Part shown: piece after piece, positions 1-8,331 of the stretch
Layout of the letters: every line of letters begins with the position of its first letter
Position numbering within the stretch: position 1 is the stretch's first letter
NCBI GenBank assembly: GCA_964494625.1
Contig: CAZBRT010000002.1
Span: 1 to 64,000, forward strand
Length of the DNA: 64,000 bases
Origin: UBA2784 sp964494625
GTDB taxonomy: Bacteria; Pseudomonadota; Alphaproteobacteria; Micropepsales; Micropepsaceae
Direction of reading: 5' to 3'
Made by a program: the position numbers and the translations under genes
The notes under the pieces: generated by a model
What the model saw: only the letters and a program-made list of their open reading frames with translations
The model's database searches: none
What the model was told of the DNA's origin: nothing

Positions 1-52
1 CCCTCAGTGGGCCGGACTCTAATTCAACCCGGAGGAAATCCGGAGGGGCAGG

Positions 53-898
53 TCAAGGATGCTGGAGGTACGATCCATCAAATGCAGAAGTTATATCATA
101 TCTATCAAAGAGAGCATCGTAAAACTCGCGGGAACTACCGAGCATTTCTGACCATTCTCTCGCAGCTGGTCCAAGTTTCGAAACTGCGCAGAATGCCGTG
201 CAGTGTGCGAATGCGTCTGCCCCTCTAACATTCCAATTCTCAAGAAATGATCGATATCGAGACGTAGTGGCGATTGCACTGATACCTTGCCCACTTCTTG
301 ACTCCATTGGAAGTCCAAACTGACTTGACTCTCCAGACGAATAATAGAGGTCACCTGTCCCGATTTGGGGTTGCTGGATAGATGCTTCGACTACGGCATT
401 GCCTGTCGCCTCCGCGACTTTGCCGGGGGCGTTTCCTGCAAAGACGCTTTGGCCAATACCGTAGATTGTTAGTGCTGCACTTATGACTGTCCCGGCACCT
501 GGTGCCAGCATGTCAGCACCGCGAATGATAATCTCACTTAACGCTATTTCGACAACGGCCTTTACGAATGCCGTCGCAGTAATTTCACCTATGAACAGTT
601 TGACCGCCGCGATGCCGAGTGGAATGAACACCGCCCCGCTCGGATCCGTCCCCGCCATGGGGTTGCCCATGCCGTAGGTGTAGAGATTCAGCGACTGCTT
701 GTAGCCGACCGGGTCCACCTGCATGAACCGGCCCAGCATCGGCATGTAGGTGCGCGCGCGGGCGTAGTATAAGCCGATCTCCGCATCATATTGGTGGCCG
801 GTATAGCCGAAGATCGTGGGGATCGATCCGGCAGTCACCCCATAGGGCGAGTATTTCGCCTGGCCGGTGATCGCACCATTATTGTTGGCGGTCGCCAC
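53..898 (-). CDS. RHS repeat-associated core protein, C-terminal fragment with tip domain (orphan)
   Basis: Residues 1-88 carry the hallmark RHS core: YSPYG (16-20), GYTGHQYD, GLYYARARTY (42-51), GRFMQVDPVGY (56-66), NLYTYGMGNPM and the closing DPSG (85-88). A hydrophobic stretch (about 90-150) follows, then a variable tip with a DAFAHCTAFCAV segment (H-C-x3-C), resembling Cys-rich tips of other RHS proteins. Full RHS proteins exceed 1000 residues; here only the end is left. In-frame RHS similarity (LHADRLGSIVATA) extends upstream to base 928, where it stops at a 36-bp repeat that contains an in-frame TGA (959-961). The start used is GTG at 898, without a clear ribosome binding site. The tip is lower in GC than its neighbours, which suggests transfer. 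It may be a displaced toxin tip or a non-expressed remnant. No immunity gene can be seen because the window ends 52 bases downstream. Confidence 0.8.
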   Translation of the reverse strand: MATANNNGAITGQAKYSPYGVTAGSIPTIFGYTGHQYDAEIGLYYARARTYMPMLGRFMQVDPVGYKQSLNLYTYGMGNPMAGTDPSGAVFIPLGIAAVKLFIGEITATAFVKAVVEIALSEIIIRGADMLAPGAGTVISAALTIYGIGQSVFAGNAPGKVAEATGNAVVEASIQQPQIGTGDLYYSSGESSQFGLPMESRSGQGISAIATTSRYRSFLENWNVRGADAFAHCTAFCAVSKLGPAAREWSEMLGSSREFYDALFDRYDITSAFDGSYLQHP

Positions 899-926
899 GA
901 TGGAGCCGAGGCGATCCGCATGCAGG

Positions 927-962
927 CCGGAGCGAGCGGTTTTCCGCGAGCGACCGCTTCAC
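927..962. repeat. 36-bp direct repeat, copy 1 (breaks the RHS frame)
   Basis: This copy matches 1011-1046 at 33 of 36 positions; the differences are C/T at position 7 and TT/CC at positions 14-15. It contains internal inverted segments (AGCGGT at 935-940 and ACCGCT at 953-958). RHS coding similarity begins at the next base on the minus strand, and the repeat supplies an in-frame stop. It looks like a short dispersed repeat marking a recombination junction. Confidence 0.75.
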
Positions 963-1010
963 CAAAGAGACTGTTTGCCGCCCGTCGCCCGCTCCACCAC
1001 CAGGAAGGGC

Positions 1011-1046
1011 CCGGAGTGAGCGGCCTTCCGCGAGCGACCGCTTCAC
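1011..1046. repeat. 36-bp direct repeat, copy 2
   Basis: Second copy of the element at 927-962, in the same orientation with 48 bases between the copies. It lies in the 235-base gap between the nrsF-like gene and the RHS fragment. The rest of that gap (1047-1133) shows no convincing gene. Confidence 0.75.
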
Positions 1047-1133
1047 GCGTCGCGTGCACCGGGCGCATAAATGAACCGCCGCAACAGCGCGCTCGCATCC
1101 CACAGGCCGGATTGTCCGCAAGCCTGGTTCGTC

Positions 1134-1775
1134 CTACCACCGCAACACGCGCGGGCCGATCAAAGCGCCGATGGCGCCGACAAGCGCGATCCCGCCCACA
1201 TACCAGGTGGCGACGAAGATGATCGCCGCCTCGCCACAGTGAAGCGAATAGACCAGGGCGGCGATGCCGCCGGCCAGCAATCCCGCAGCAGCGCCCGCAA
1301 CGCGCAGGTTTGTCGGCGCGCAGTTCCGCATCACACCAAGCATGGCGAGAAAAATCGGAACCGCCAACATGACGATCAGGAACGGACATTCGGCCGAGGA
1401 ACCGCCAAGCCAGATTTTCATCCAGCGACTGGTGTCGATCTGCGTCAGCTGCCAAATGCCAAGCGCCGCTGCGACCGCCGCAAGGGCGCCGAATGTGACG
1501 AGCCAGGGAGTGCCATTGCGTTCCGGGCGGCTTGCGCGTGTCACCGCCATCATGGCGGCCAGCCCCAACGCAAGCACGATGCCGAACTTCACCCAGATTG
1601 CGGGCCGACCCAAAGCCGCCTCAAGATCGGGGCGCACGCCGATTGAAAAAAGCATGATGAGAAGCGACAGGCCCGTTGCCGGAACAAGCCACAGCGCCAT
1701 CTGCCGTGCCATCGCCATCCGCGGCACAGCGGCCACTTCCATACTCAATGCGCGGATGAGATCATCGGTCTTCAT
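1134..1775 (-). CDS. nrsF: NrsF-family (DUF1109) membrane regulator of the ECF sigma factor
   Basis: A 213-residue protein with about six membrane segments and the DUF1109 opening MKTDDLIRAL. Cysteines at 130 (in GGSSAECPFLIVML), 152 and 180 (in YSLHCGEAA) include the two that are conserved in Caulobacter NrsF. NrsF-type proteins hold a partner ECF sigma factor inactive at the membrane and release it on metal or oxidant stress through these cysteines (known for Caulobacter SigF/NrsF). The start overlaps the stop of the upstream sigma gene (ATGA at 1772-1775), so the two are translationally coupled. The role as anti-sigma factor is inferred from family and neighbour. Confidence 0.88.
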   Translation of the reverse strand: MKTDDLIRALSMEVAAVPRMAMARQMALWLVPATGLSLLIMLFSIGVRPDLEAALGRPAIWVKFGIVLALGLAAMMAVTRASRPERNGTPWLVTFGALAAVAAALGIWQLTQIDTSRWMKIWLGGSSAECPFLIVMLAVPIFLAMLGVMRNCAPTNLRVAGAAAGLLAGGIAALVYSLHCGEAAIIFVATWYVGGIALVGAIGALIGPRVLRW

Positions 1776-2329
1776 GGGCCATTCTCGCCTGATGCCGCAC
1801 GCTGCATCGCCTTGATGCCGCGATGGACGCTGACTTTGGCAGCCGTCTCTGTCATGCCCAGCCGGGTTGCCGCCTCCTCAACCGAAAGCCCTTCCAACTT
1901 GATCAGCATGATGAGCTTGCGCTGGCGTTCCGGCAAAGCGGAGAGCAACCGCGTCACGTCGCGCGCCGCATCGGCAGCGGGCATATCTGCGGGTGCCTCG
2001 GGCTCGGCGACGTCGTCAAGGGGAACGGTCTGGCGGATGTTCATGGCGCGGAAGAAATCAATCATGCGGTAGCGCGCGATGGCATAGAGCCACGGCAAAA
2101 GGGGGCGGCTTCTGTCCCATGTCGCGCGGCGCGTGTGGATCGATATCAGGGTCTCCTGCACAAGATCTTCCGTATGGCTTGCGGCACGTCCCATGCGCCG
2201 CGCATAAAAACTGCGGAACAAACCTGCCGCTTCCGACAGCAGCGCCGCGTGGGCGACAGCATCGCCCGCAAGGCCACGGCACATCAGCGCATGCAGCTCT
2301 GCCTCCCGGTCTTGGGTCGGCCCGCTCAC
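1772..2329 (-). CDS. sigF: ECF RNA polymerase sigma factor, SigF type
   Basis: A 185-residue ECF sigma factor. Region 2 contains DLVQETLISIHTRR and WLYAIARYRMIDFFR; region 4 contains LPERQRKLIMLIKLEGLS followed by a helix-turn-helix (EEAATRLGMTETAAKVSVHR). The start is GTG at 2329; another GTG 11 bases upstream meets a stop after four codons. No good Shine-Dalgarno is visible, and the leader is only about 12 bases if the promoter at 2348-2374 is right. Pairing with NrsF and the GTAACC element shared with the operon at 3554 point to autoregulation and control of the DUF2282/DUF692 genes, as described for Caulobacter SigF. Confidence 0.9.
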   Translation of the reverse strand: MSGPTQDREAELHALMCRGLAGDAVAHAALLSEAAGLFRSFYARRMGRAASHTEDLVQETLISIHTRRATWDRSRPLLPWLYAIARYRMIDFFRAMNIRQTVPLDDVAEPEAPADMPAADAARDVTRLLSALPERQRKLIMLIKLEGLSVEEAATRLGMTETAAKVSVHRGIKAMQRAASGENGP

Positions 2330-2347
2330 GGATTGCTCACGGAATCG

Positions 2348-2374
2348 TATTCGGCTGCCATGGCAAAAGGTTAC
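2348..2374 (-). promoter_or_regulatory. Predicted ECF (SigF-type) promoter of sigF-nrsF
   Basis: On the minus strand a GTAACC -35 element (2374-2369) is followed after 15 bases by CGAATA (2353-2348). This fits the GTAACC/CGAA pattern known for Caulobacter SigF promoters, allowing one base less in the spacer. It sits just ahead of the sigma gene, as expected for autoregulation. Confidence 0.6.
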
Positions 2375-2449
2375 ACGGGAAGTGACCGGCCTGTCGAAGG
2401 TGTCCCGACATTTTTGGCGGTCACGCCCCTTTTCCCTCGGCTGGAACCC

Positions 2450-3382
2450 TCAGGGAATCCTGCGTAATGCCGCTTCCGCGCCGGCGAGAAGAACGTCGTC
2501 ATCCGTGCTTTCGCTGAGGCGGGCATTGATCCAGACGGCGTAGAGGAATGCCCGCAGATTGTGCAGCTTTGCCAATCCCGCCTGCGATCCAAAGACTTCT
2601 TCCCATGACGCAAAGGGCGCGGGAGCGGAGATACCCTCGAACCACGCGACCCACTCGCCTTCGTTAAAGGTGCCACGCTGCGCCAGCATGATGATCGGGC
2701 GCATGAGCCTTTCGGGCTCGCCATAGATGTAGGAGTGTCCGGGGGGCGATAGCTGCGCTGCCACGGCGTCACGGATCGCAACCAACCGTTCCGTCCCCAC
2801 CACGCTCTTGTTGCGGACAAGCTGCATCAGCAGATCAGCGGCATGGGCGACGCCATGGCGCCAACCTTCGCCTTCGTCGAACCCGCGATAGTCATCGATG
2901 GCACGCATATAGGCGACGGCAGCATCCGCAATCGCGTCACGCAATTCCGGCGGCAGGTAGGCTGCAATCATGTCAGCCCGCACGATTTCAGAAAGCGCCA
3001 AGGCTGCAAATGGCCGCTCGAAACCCGGGTCCGGGCTGGGCCCGGGCTCGGCGTTCAATCTGGCCAGCAGGTCTTGCGCAATCAGGGCCCGGACGTCGGT
3101 GCCAAGCTGATCGGCGCGCAACATATGCGACAGTGCCTCGAAGGCGATCCCGTCCCGCAATTCCGGATCAGGCGATGCCAGGCACGCCACCACATCCTGC
3201 GCGAACTGCTCGCGCGCAAGATTGTCCGCGATCTCAAATTGCGATGCCTTCAGCGCGGCAAGGCTTTCTTCAGTCCATCCGGGCGGCGGGCATTGGTTGC
3301 TTGCCGAGGCCCATCCCGAAGGTGCTGCGATCATCAGCAGTGCCAACGCGGAAACCAAACTGTACGCGACACGATTGAGCAT
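2450..3382 (-). CDS. DUF2785 domain-containing exported protein
   Basis: A 310-residue protein with an N-terminal signal peptide (cleavage near ASA, residue about 26). The mature part is alpha-helical with DUF2785-like features (GWTEESLAALKAS, LRDGIAFEALSHML, GWRHGVAHAADLLMQL). A Shine-Dalgarno GGGGAAG precedes the ATG at 3382. The function of the family is unknown. It lies between the sigma factor and the bufferin operon and diverges from the latter, but no SigF-type promoter is evident before it, so it may simply be an unrelated neighbour. Confidence 0.75.
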   Translation of the reverse strand: MLNRVAYSLVSALALLMIAAPSGWASASNQCPPPGWTEESLAALKASQFEIADNLAREQFAQDVVACLASPDPELRDGIAFEALSHMLRADQLGTDVRALIAQDLLARLNAEPGPSPDPGFERPFAALALSEIVRADMIAAYLPPELRDAIADAAVAYMRAIDDYRGFDEGEGWRHGVAHAADLLMQLVRNKSVVGTERLVAIRDAVAAQLSPPGHSYIYGEPERLMRPIIMLAQRGTFNEGEWVAWFEGISAPAPFASWEEVFGSQAGLAKLHNLRAFLYAVWINARLSESTDDDVLLAGAEAALRRIP

Positions 3383-3553
3383 GACACTTCCCCTTGATGT
3401 TCGCGCGGGATGCTAAGGATCAGTGGCGGCAAGGCCAGCCCTTGTCGCCTGCGCATGGCGCTGTTCACGGACTTGTGTGCAGGCGCCGGATCGGTGGGAA
3501 CTGAACCAGGCGGCCTAGCCGCGATCCCGGGAAGGATTTTTTCCTGACGACTT

Positions 3554-3581
3554 GTAACCCGGGAGCCCTCCCCCACGCAGA
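3554..3581 (+). promoter_or_regulatory. Predicted ECF (SigF-type) promoter of the bufferin operon
   Basis: GTAACC (3554-3559), 16-base spacer, CGCAGA (3576-3581). The -35 element is identical to that before the sigma gene and lies about 50 bases upstream of the first operon gene. It implies SigF control of the DUF2282/DUF692/DUF2063/DoxX operon. The rest of the 254-base gap 3383-3636 shows nothing else recognisable. Confidence 0.55.
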
Positions 3582-3636
3582 AGGACATGCGGGTCGATAC
3601 GGCACCGCAAGCAATCCATCCATATGGAGTTCCAAC

Positions 3637-3954
3637 GTGACCACCACATCCAAGTTTGCCAAGGCTGCCTTCCTTGCCGGTGCTGTCGGCGCCGCCCTTG
3701 CCGCTTCTGCCCCGGGCGCCTTTGCCGCTGAAGGCAAGGAAAAGTGCTTCGGCGTCGCGATGGCTGGCCAGAATGACTGCGCCGCCGGTCCCGGCACCAC
3801 CTGCCAGGGCACCTCGACCGTCGATTACCAGGGCAATGCCTGGAAGTATGTCGATGCGGGCACCTGCGAGAAATATGGCACGGACGCCATGTTCCCGCTG
3901 CCGGACGACCGCAAGGGCAGCCTTGAAGCGTTGACGCGCGACCTGCCCGCGTAA
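3637..3954 (+). CDS. bufA1: Bufferin-type precursor peptide (DUF2282, BufA1-like)
   Basis: A 105-residue exported peptide. A signal peptide covers residues 1-30 (cleavage after AFA). The mature part has four cysteines (37, 48, 56, 77) in the DUF2282 pattern: EKCFGVAMAGQNDCAAG, then GTTCQGTSTVDYQGNAWK, then AGTC. DUF2282 proteins are substrates of DUF692 (MNIO) enzymes, which oxidise cysteines to heterocycles; the resulting bufferins chelate copper in the periplasm (known for Caulobacter-type systems). The start is GTG at 3637 with GGAG seven bases ahead. It is first in a four-gene operon. Confidence 0.85.
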   Translation: MTTTSKFAKAAFLAGAVGAALAASAPGAFAAEGKEKCFGVAMAGQNDCAAGPGTTCQGTSTVDYQGNAWKYVDAGTCEKYGTDAMFPLPDDRKGSLEALTRDLPA

Positions 3955-4008
3955 CTGCAAACCGCCCGCCCCCTGTCTGTTCTTCCTGAATGAACCCGGC
4001 TTGAGCTG

Positions 4009-4905
4009 ATGCGCACGATCTCCCCAGACAGTGAAAATGTCAGTGTCGCCCGTTCCGGCATTCGCGCCGGGGCCGGCCTCAAGCCGCAATATGCAAGCGG
4101 CATCACTGTCGATCCCGGTGCGGTGACGTGGTTTGAGGTTCATGCGGAAAACTACATGGGGGCGGGCGGCCCATCGCACGCTTTTCTGACAGCGGTCGCG
4201 GCGCGCTTTCCGCTGTCACTGCACGGCGTGGGCGCTTCATTGGGCGCGGTCAACTGCCCGGATCGCGAGCATCTGAAGCGCATGCGCCGTCTGGTGGACC
4301 GCTATCAGCCGGTGCTCTTTTCGGAGCACCTCGCCTGGTCCACCCATGACGGACGTTTTCTGAATGACCTTTTGCCGCCCGCTTATGACGATGCAACGCT
4401 CACGCGGGTCGTCGCGCATGTCGATGCGCTGCAGAATGCCATTGGCCGCACGATGCTGCTTGAAAATCCGGCGACCTATCTTGCGCATTCCTCCTCGGCC
4501 ATCGACGAGATCGACTTCATCACCGAGGTCTCGCGGCGCACCGGCTGCGGCCTTCTGCTCGACATCAATAATGTCTACGTATCATCCGCCAACCACCGCT
4601 TTGATCCGCGTGCCTATCTCGCCCGGTTTCCCATGGCGCGCGTGGGCGAAGTCCATCTTGCAGGCCATGCGCGTGATGCGGACGAGGACGGCGCCCTCCT
4701 CCTGATCGACAGTCATGATCGCGAAGTGGACGATGCTGTCTGGCAATTGTTCGCCGAAGTGTTGCCGCAGCTTGCCCATGTGCCCGTGCTGATTGAATGG
4801 GATGACCCCTTGCCCGAATGGGTGAAGCTTGCGGGCGAAGTCGCCAAGGCCGATGGGTATATCCGCGCCGTCCGCCAGAATGCCGAGCCGCGCCATGCAG
4901 CCTGA
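4009..4905 (+). CDS. bufB1: DUF692 multinuclear iron oxidase (MNIO), bufferin maturase
   Basis: A 298-residue TIM-barrel protein of the DUF692/MNIO family. Likely metal ligands and active-site residues are visible in order: E47 (FEVHAENY), H72 (SLHGVG), H107 (FSEHLAW), E152 (LLENPATY), D185 and N188 (LDINNVYVS), H216 and H220 (EVHLAGH), D234 and H236 (IDSHDREV), E263 (LIEWDD). MNIOs modify cysteines of precursor peptides using iron and oxygen; the substrate here is inferred to be the DUF2282 peptide encoded just upstream. The last bases overlap the start of the DUF2063 gene. Confidence 0.9.
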   Translation: MRTISPDSENVSVARSGIRAGAGLKPQYASGITVDPGAVTWFEVHAENYMGAGGPSHAFLTAVAARFPLSLHGVGASLGAVNCPDREHLKRMRRLVDRYQPVLFSEHLAWSTHDGRFLNDLLPPAYDDATLTRVVAHVDALQNAIGRTMLLENPATYLAHSSSAIDEIDFITEVSRRTGCGLLLDINNVYVSSANHRFDPRAYLARFPMARVGEVHLAGHARDADEDGALLLIDSHDREVDDAVWQLFAEVLPQLAHVPVLIEWDDPLPEWVKLAGEVAKADGYIRAVRQNAEPRHAA

Positions 4906-5668
4906 CGAGATGCATCCAGCATTTGCGCGGGCGCTGCTTGATCCCGCCGTCGGCATTCCCGCGGGCCTCACCTGCCCGCCCGGCGGCAGCCTTGCGCGAC
5001 GCTTCGGCATCTATCGCAACAACGTGACCGTCTCGCTGATCGAAGCCTTGCGCGCGCAGTTTCCGGCTACCGAGCGTTTGCTGGGTGCGGACCGCTTCCG
5101 GTTTCTGGCGCGTGAATATCTCCGGGCCGATCCGCCCCGCGATGCGTTTCTCGGATTGTGGGGCGAGCGTTTCGCCGCGTATCTCGACAATTCTCCCCAT
5201 GTTGCGCGCCATCCGTTTGTGCCTGATGTCACCGCGATCGAGTTTGCGTTTGCAAAGGCCAGTCACGCCGAAGACCGGCCCGCCATCGACATTTCGCGCC
5301 TTGGCGCCATTGCGGCTGAAGATCTTGAGCGTGTGATCCTGCGGTTTCACCCGGCGACCCAGCTGACGCAATCGCGTTTCCCTGCGGTGAGCATCTTCAT
5401 CGACAATCGCGCACCGGAGGAGCCGCCGCCGCGCAATCTGGCTGTGGCCGAGTGTAGTCTCATCACGCGGCCTGGAATGACTGTCCGCGTGACAGCGCTT
5501 GCAACGGTTGAGCATTTTTTCTTCGCGGCGCTCATGAGCGGCAAGATACTGGGCGATGCCGCCGATGAAGCGTCAAGCGGCGATCCCGCCTTTGACGCCG
5601 GCGCAAGCCTTGCCCGCCTGTTCGGCGCTGGCGCCATTTGCGACATTCTTTTTTCACCCGCACTTTAA
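4895..5668 (+). CDS. bufC1: DUF2063 partner protein of the MNIO (BufC1-like)
   Basis: A 257-residue protein. The N-terminal DUF2063 domain is seen in RFGIYRNNVTVSLIEALRAQFPATERLLG and the ADPPRDAFLGLWGERFAAYL segment; the C-terminal half has the typical winged part. The family binds the precursor peptide leader and the MNIO (RiPP-recognition role, known of the family). The chosen ATG at 4895 overlaps the DUF692 stop by 11 bases; an alternative ATG is at 4910, just after that stop. A longer reading frame starting at 4829 would lie inside the upstream gene and is unlikely. Confidence 0.88.
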   Translation: MQPDEMHPAFARALLDPAVGIPAGLTCPPGGSLARRFGIYRNNVTVSLIEALRAQFPATERLLGADRFRFLAREYLRADPPRDAFLGLWGERFAAYLDNSPHVARHPFVPDVTAIEFAFAKASHAEDRPAIDISRLGAIAAEDLERVILRFHPATQLTQSRFPAVSIFIDNRAPEEPPPRNLAVAECSLITRPGMTVRVTALATVEHFFFAALMSGKILGDAADEASSGDPAFDAGASLARLFGAGAICDILFSPAL

Positions 5669-5678
5669 GGAGCCTGCC

Positions 5679-6143
5679 ATGCAGCAAGGCCGAACGGGCG
5701 TTCTTGCCCGCGTCACCAACCTGATTTCCCGCGGCGATCATCTGATCGGCCTCTTTCCGGCGGCGCTGGCCCTGCTTGTCATGCGGCTGACGCTGGCGGT
5801 GCCCTACTGGCGCTCCGGTGTTCTCAAATGGGAGAGCTTTCCATTCGAGATCTCGCCCATTGCCGTGCTGCTGTTCCAGGAGGAGTTCCGGTTTCCCCTG
5901 CCAGAACTTTCGGCGCACCTTGCGGCGTTTGCTGAAGTCATTCTGCCTGTGCTTCTGGTTCTGGGACTTTTCACCCGCTATGCGGCGCTGGGCCTTGCCA
6001 TCATGACGCTGGTCATCCAGTTCACTGTGCCGGAAGGCTGGCCAACCCATGTCATGTGGTTCGGACTTGCCTTGGGTTTGATGGCCTATGGCGGCGGCCG
6101 CCTTGCGCTGGACAGGGTTCTCTTGCCCCCGGCAGGCAGATAG
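5679..6143 (+). CDS. DoxX family membrane protein of the bufferin operon
   Basis: A 154-residue integral membrane protein with four predicted helices, starting after an AAGGAG ribosome site at 5667-5672. DoxX-like signatures include LLVMRLTLAVPYWRSGVLKWE and a conserved helix with AEVILPVLLVLGLFTRYAALGLA. DoxX proteins regularly close DUF2282/DUF692/DUF2063 operons; a redox or quinone-linked role is suspected but unproven. The spacing of 10 bases to the DUF2063 gene supports one transcript. A short G5/C5 hairpin (6143-6157) follows without a T-run. Confidence 0.85.
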   Translation: MQQGRTGVLARVTNLISRGDHLIGLFPAALALLVMRLTLAVPYWRSGVLKWESFPFEISPIAVLLFQEEFRFPLPELSAHLAAFAEVILPVLLVLGLFTRYAALGLAIMTLVIQFTVPEGWPTHVMWFGLALGLMAYGGGRLALDRVLLPPAGR

Positions 6144-6225
6144 GGGGCTTCTCCCCCATTCGTGACTTGTGGACAGCGCACGGCTCGGGCAGTTTGCGCG
6201 CCGCTATCCATTTTGGGGGTTAACC

Positions 6226-8319
6226 ATGTCACGTGCTTCCCTTGCGCTGACGGCCGTCGTTTCTCTGGCTGTCGGTGCCGCTGGTGCCTATTTGGGCGCA
6301 CCGATGCTTTTCCCGCCTGCGGCACAGGAAGCGCCTGTCGCGCCGCCAGCGACTGACACTGCTGCGGCGACCACGCCCGCCCCCGAAGCTGCGGCCGGAC
6401 CCGCGACCGGACCTGCTGGACGCGTTCAACGCGGCCAATTGGTGATGGAAGGCATTCCGGAAATTCCCGCAAGCGTCGTGGAAGATCTACGCAAGTACCA
6501 GAACGCGCGCGCCGCCAGCTTTCAGGGCTGGGCGCCGGATGGCGACATCCTCATCACCACGCGCTTTGGCGAGACGGCGCAGCTCCACCGCATTGAAACG
6601 CCGATGGGCGCACGCCAGCAGATGACATTCTTCGCCGAACCTGTTGCCGGCGGCGGCTATCCGCGCGCGGCAGACGCCAAGGGCTACATCTTTGTGCGCG
6701 ATACCGGCGGTGACGAGTTCTTCCAGATCTATTACGTCGATGATGCAACCGGCAAGGAAACCCGCCTGACGGAACCTGGCACGCGGAATACCGGCCTTGC
6801 CTGGTCGGATGACGGCAAACTTCTGGCGTGGTCGGTCGCAACAGCCGACAGCCCCGTCTACAAGATTGTCACACTCGACATGACGACGATCGGTGCAGGC
6901 ACGCTGGACCGCAAGGTTGTGCTTGAGCGCGAAGGTTCATGGTCACCGATTGATGTGTCGTCGGACAATGCAAAGCTCCTGATCGACAATTCGGTTTCAG
7001 TTTCCAAATCGTCGCTGTGGGTGCTCGACCTTGCGACAGGCGCGATGACCGAGATCAACCCGACCGACAAGGACGTTGCGTATGGCGGCGCCAGCTTTGC
7101 GCCGGGCGATCAGGCGGTGATTGCCATGTCGAATGAAGCGGGCGAGTTCCAGGTGCTGACGCGCTATGGCTTTGACGGCAGCGTGACGCCGCTTTCGGCC
7201 GACATCAACTGGGATGTCGAGCAGTTCGACATTTCACCCGATGGTTCGCTCATTGCATTCGGCGTCAACGAAAACGGCATGTCGCGCGTCTATCTGCGCC
7301 GCCTTGCCGACAATGCGGATGTGACCATCCCGGCGCTTCCCATCGGCATTCTGGGCGGCATGACGTTCAATGCCGACGGCACGCGCATCGGGCTCACGCT
7401 CAACACACCCTCGTCGCCGGGCGACGTGTGGAGCATCGAACTTGGCGCCAATACGCTCACCCGCTGGACGAAGAGCGAGATCGGCGGCCTCAATCCCGAG
7501 ACCTTTGTTGATCCGACGCTCATCACCTATCCCACTTTCGATCAGGTGGATGGGGCTGCACGCCAGATTCCGGCCTTCTATTACCGGCCGCGCGGTGACG
7601 GGAAATTTCCGGTCATCATCTACATGCATGGCGGGCCGGAGTCGCAGGACCGCCCGGGCTTCTCCACCACGTTCCAGTACTGGACGACACAGCTTGGCAT
7701 CGCCGTCATTTCGCCCAATGTGCGCGGCTCGACCGGCTACGGCAAATCCTATGTTGAACTCGACAATGGCGTGCAGCGCGAAGACTCGGTGAAAGACATC
7801 GGCGCGTTGCTCGACTGGATCGCGACACAGCCCGATCTCGATGCAAGCCGCGTGATGGTCTATGGCGGCTCCTATGGCGGCTACATGGTCTATGCGTGCC
7901 TGACCAACTACAATGACCGGCTGGCAGGCGGTGTCAGCATCGTGGGCATCAGCAATTTCGTCACCTTCCTTGAGAACACGTCCGGCTATCGCCGCGATTT
8001 GCGCCGGGTCGAATATGGTGACGAGCGTGATCCCGCCATCCGCGAGGTGCTGATGCGGATTTCGCCGCTGACCAATGCCTCGCGCATTACCCGTCCGCTC
8101 TTTGTCATCCAGGGTGCGAATGATCCGCGTGTTCCCGCCAGCGAAGCCGAACAGATGGTTGCGGCTGTGCGCACCAACGGTGGCGATCCCTGGTACCTGC
8201 TTGCACTTGATGAGGGTCACGGCTTTGCCAAGAAGTCGAACCGCGATTTCATGGGCCAGGCGGTTGCCATGTTCCTGAAGCAGCGCCTCCTTGGTGAGGC
8301 GCCTGCTGCAACGCCTTGA
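6226..8319 (+). CDS. S9 family (prolyl oligopeptidase-type) peptidase, exported
   Basis: A 697-residue protein: N-terminal signal or membrane anchor (residues 5-25), an Ala/Pro-rich linker, a beta-propeller domain (about 80-440) and a C-terminal alpha/beta-hydrolase domain. The catalytic triad is visible as S549 (YGGSYGGY), D633 (GANDPRV) and H665 (DEGHGF). The ATG at 6226 follows TGGGGG; a TTG-type upstream start would add an implausible segment before the signal peptide. The family cleaves oligopeptides in the periplasm or at the surface. The next gene starts 12 bases downstream, so the two may be cotranscribed. Confidence 0.9.
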   Translation: MSRASLALTAVVSLAVGAAGAYLGAPMLFPPAAQEAPVAPPATDTAAATTPAPEAAAGPATGPAGRVQRGQLVMEGIPEIPASVVEDLRKYQNARAASFQGWAPDGDILITTRFGETAQLHRIETPMGARQQMTFFAEPVAGGGYPRAADAKGYIFVRDTGGDEFFQIYYVDDATGKETRLTEPGTRNTGLAWSDDGKLLAWSVATADSPVYKIVTLDMTTIGAGTLDRKVVLEREGSWSPIDVSSDNAKLLIDNSVSVSKSSLWVLDLATGAMTEINPTDKDVAYGGASFAPGDQAVIAMSNEAGEFQVLTRYGFDGSVTPLSADINWDVEQFDISPDGSLIAFGVNENGMSRVYLRRLADNADVTIPALPIGILGGMTFNADGTRIGLTLNTPSSPGDVWSIELGANTLTRWTKSEIGGLNPETFVDPTLITYPTFDQVDGAARQIPAFYYRPRGDGKFPVIIYMHGGPESQDRPGFSTTFQYWTTQLGIAVISPNVRGSTGYGKSYVELDNGVQREDSVKDIGALLDWIATQPDLDASRVMVYGGSYGGYMVYACLTNYNDRLAGGVSIVGISNFVTFLENTSGYRRDLRRVEYGDERDPAIREVLMRISPLTNASRITRPLFVIQGANDPRVPASEAEQMVAAVRTNGGDPWYLLALDEGHGFAKKSNRDFMGQAVAMFLKQRLLGEAPAATP

Positions 8320-8331
8320 GGCAGAGTTCCC

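Noticed and set aside
835..1455. 206-codon minus-strand frame spanning the repeats and the nrsF end
   Set aside because: It runs through the 36-bp repeats and the nrsF gene in another frame with no recognisable domain; composition is typical of a GC-rich shadow frame.
6143..6157. G5/C5 hairpin after the DoxX gene as a terminator
   Set aside because: The stem is only 5 bp and no T-run follows.
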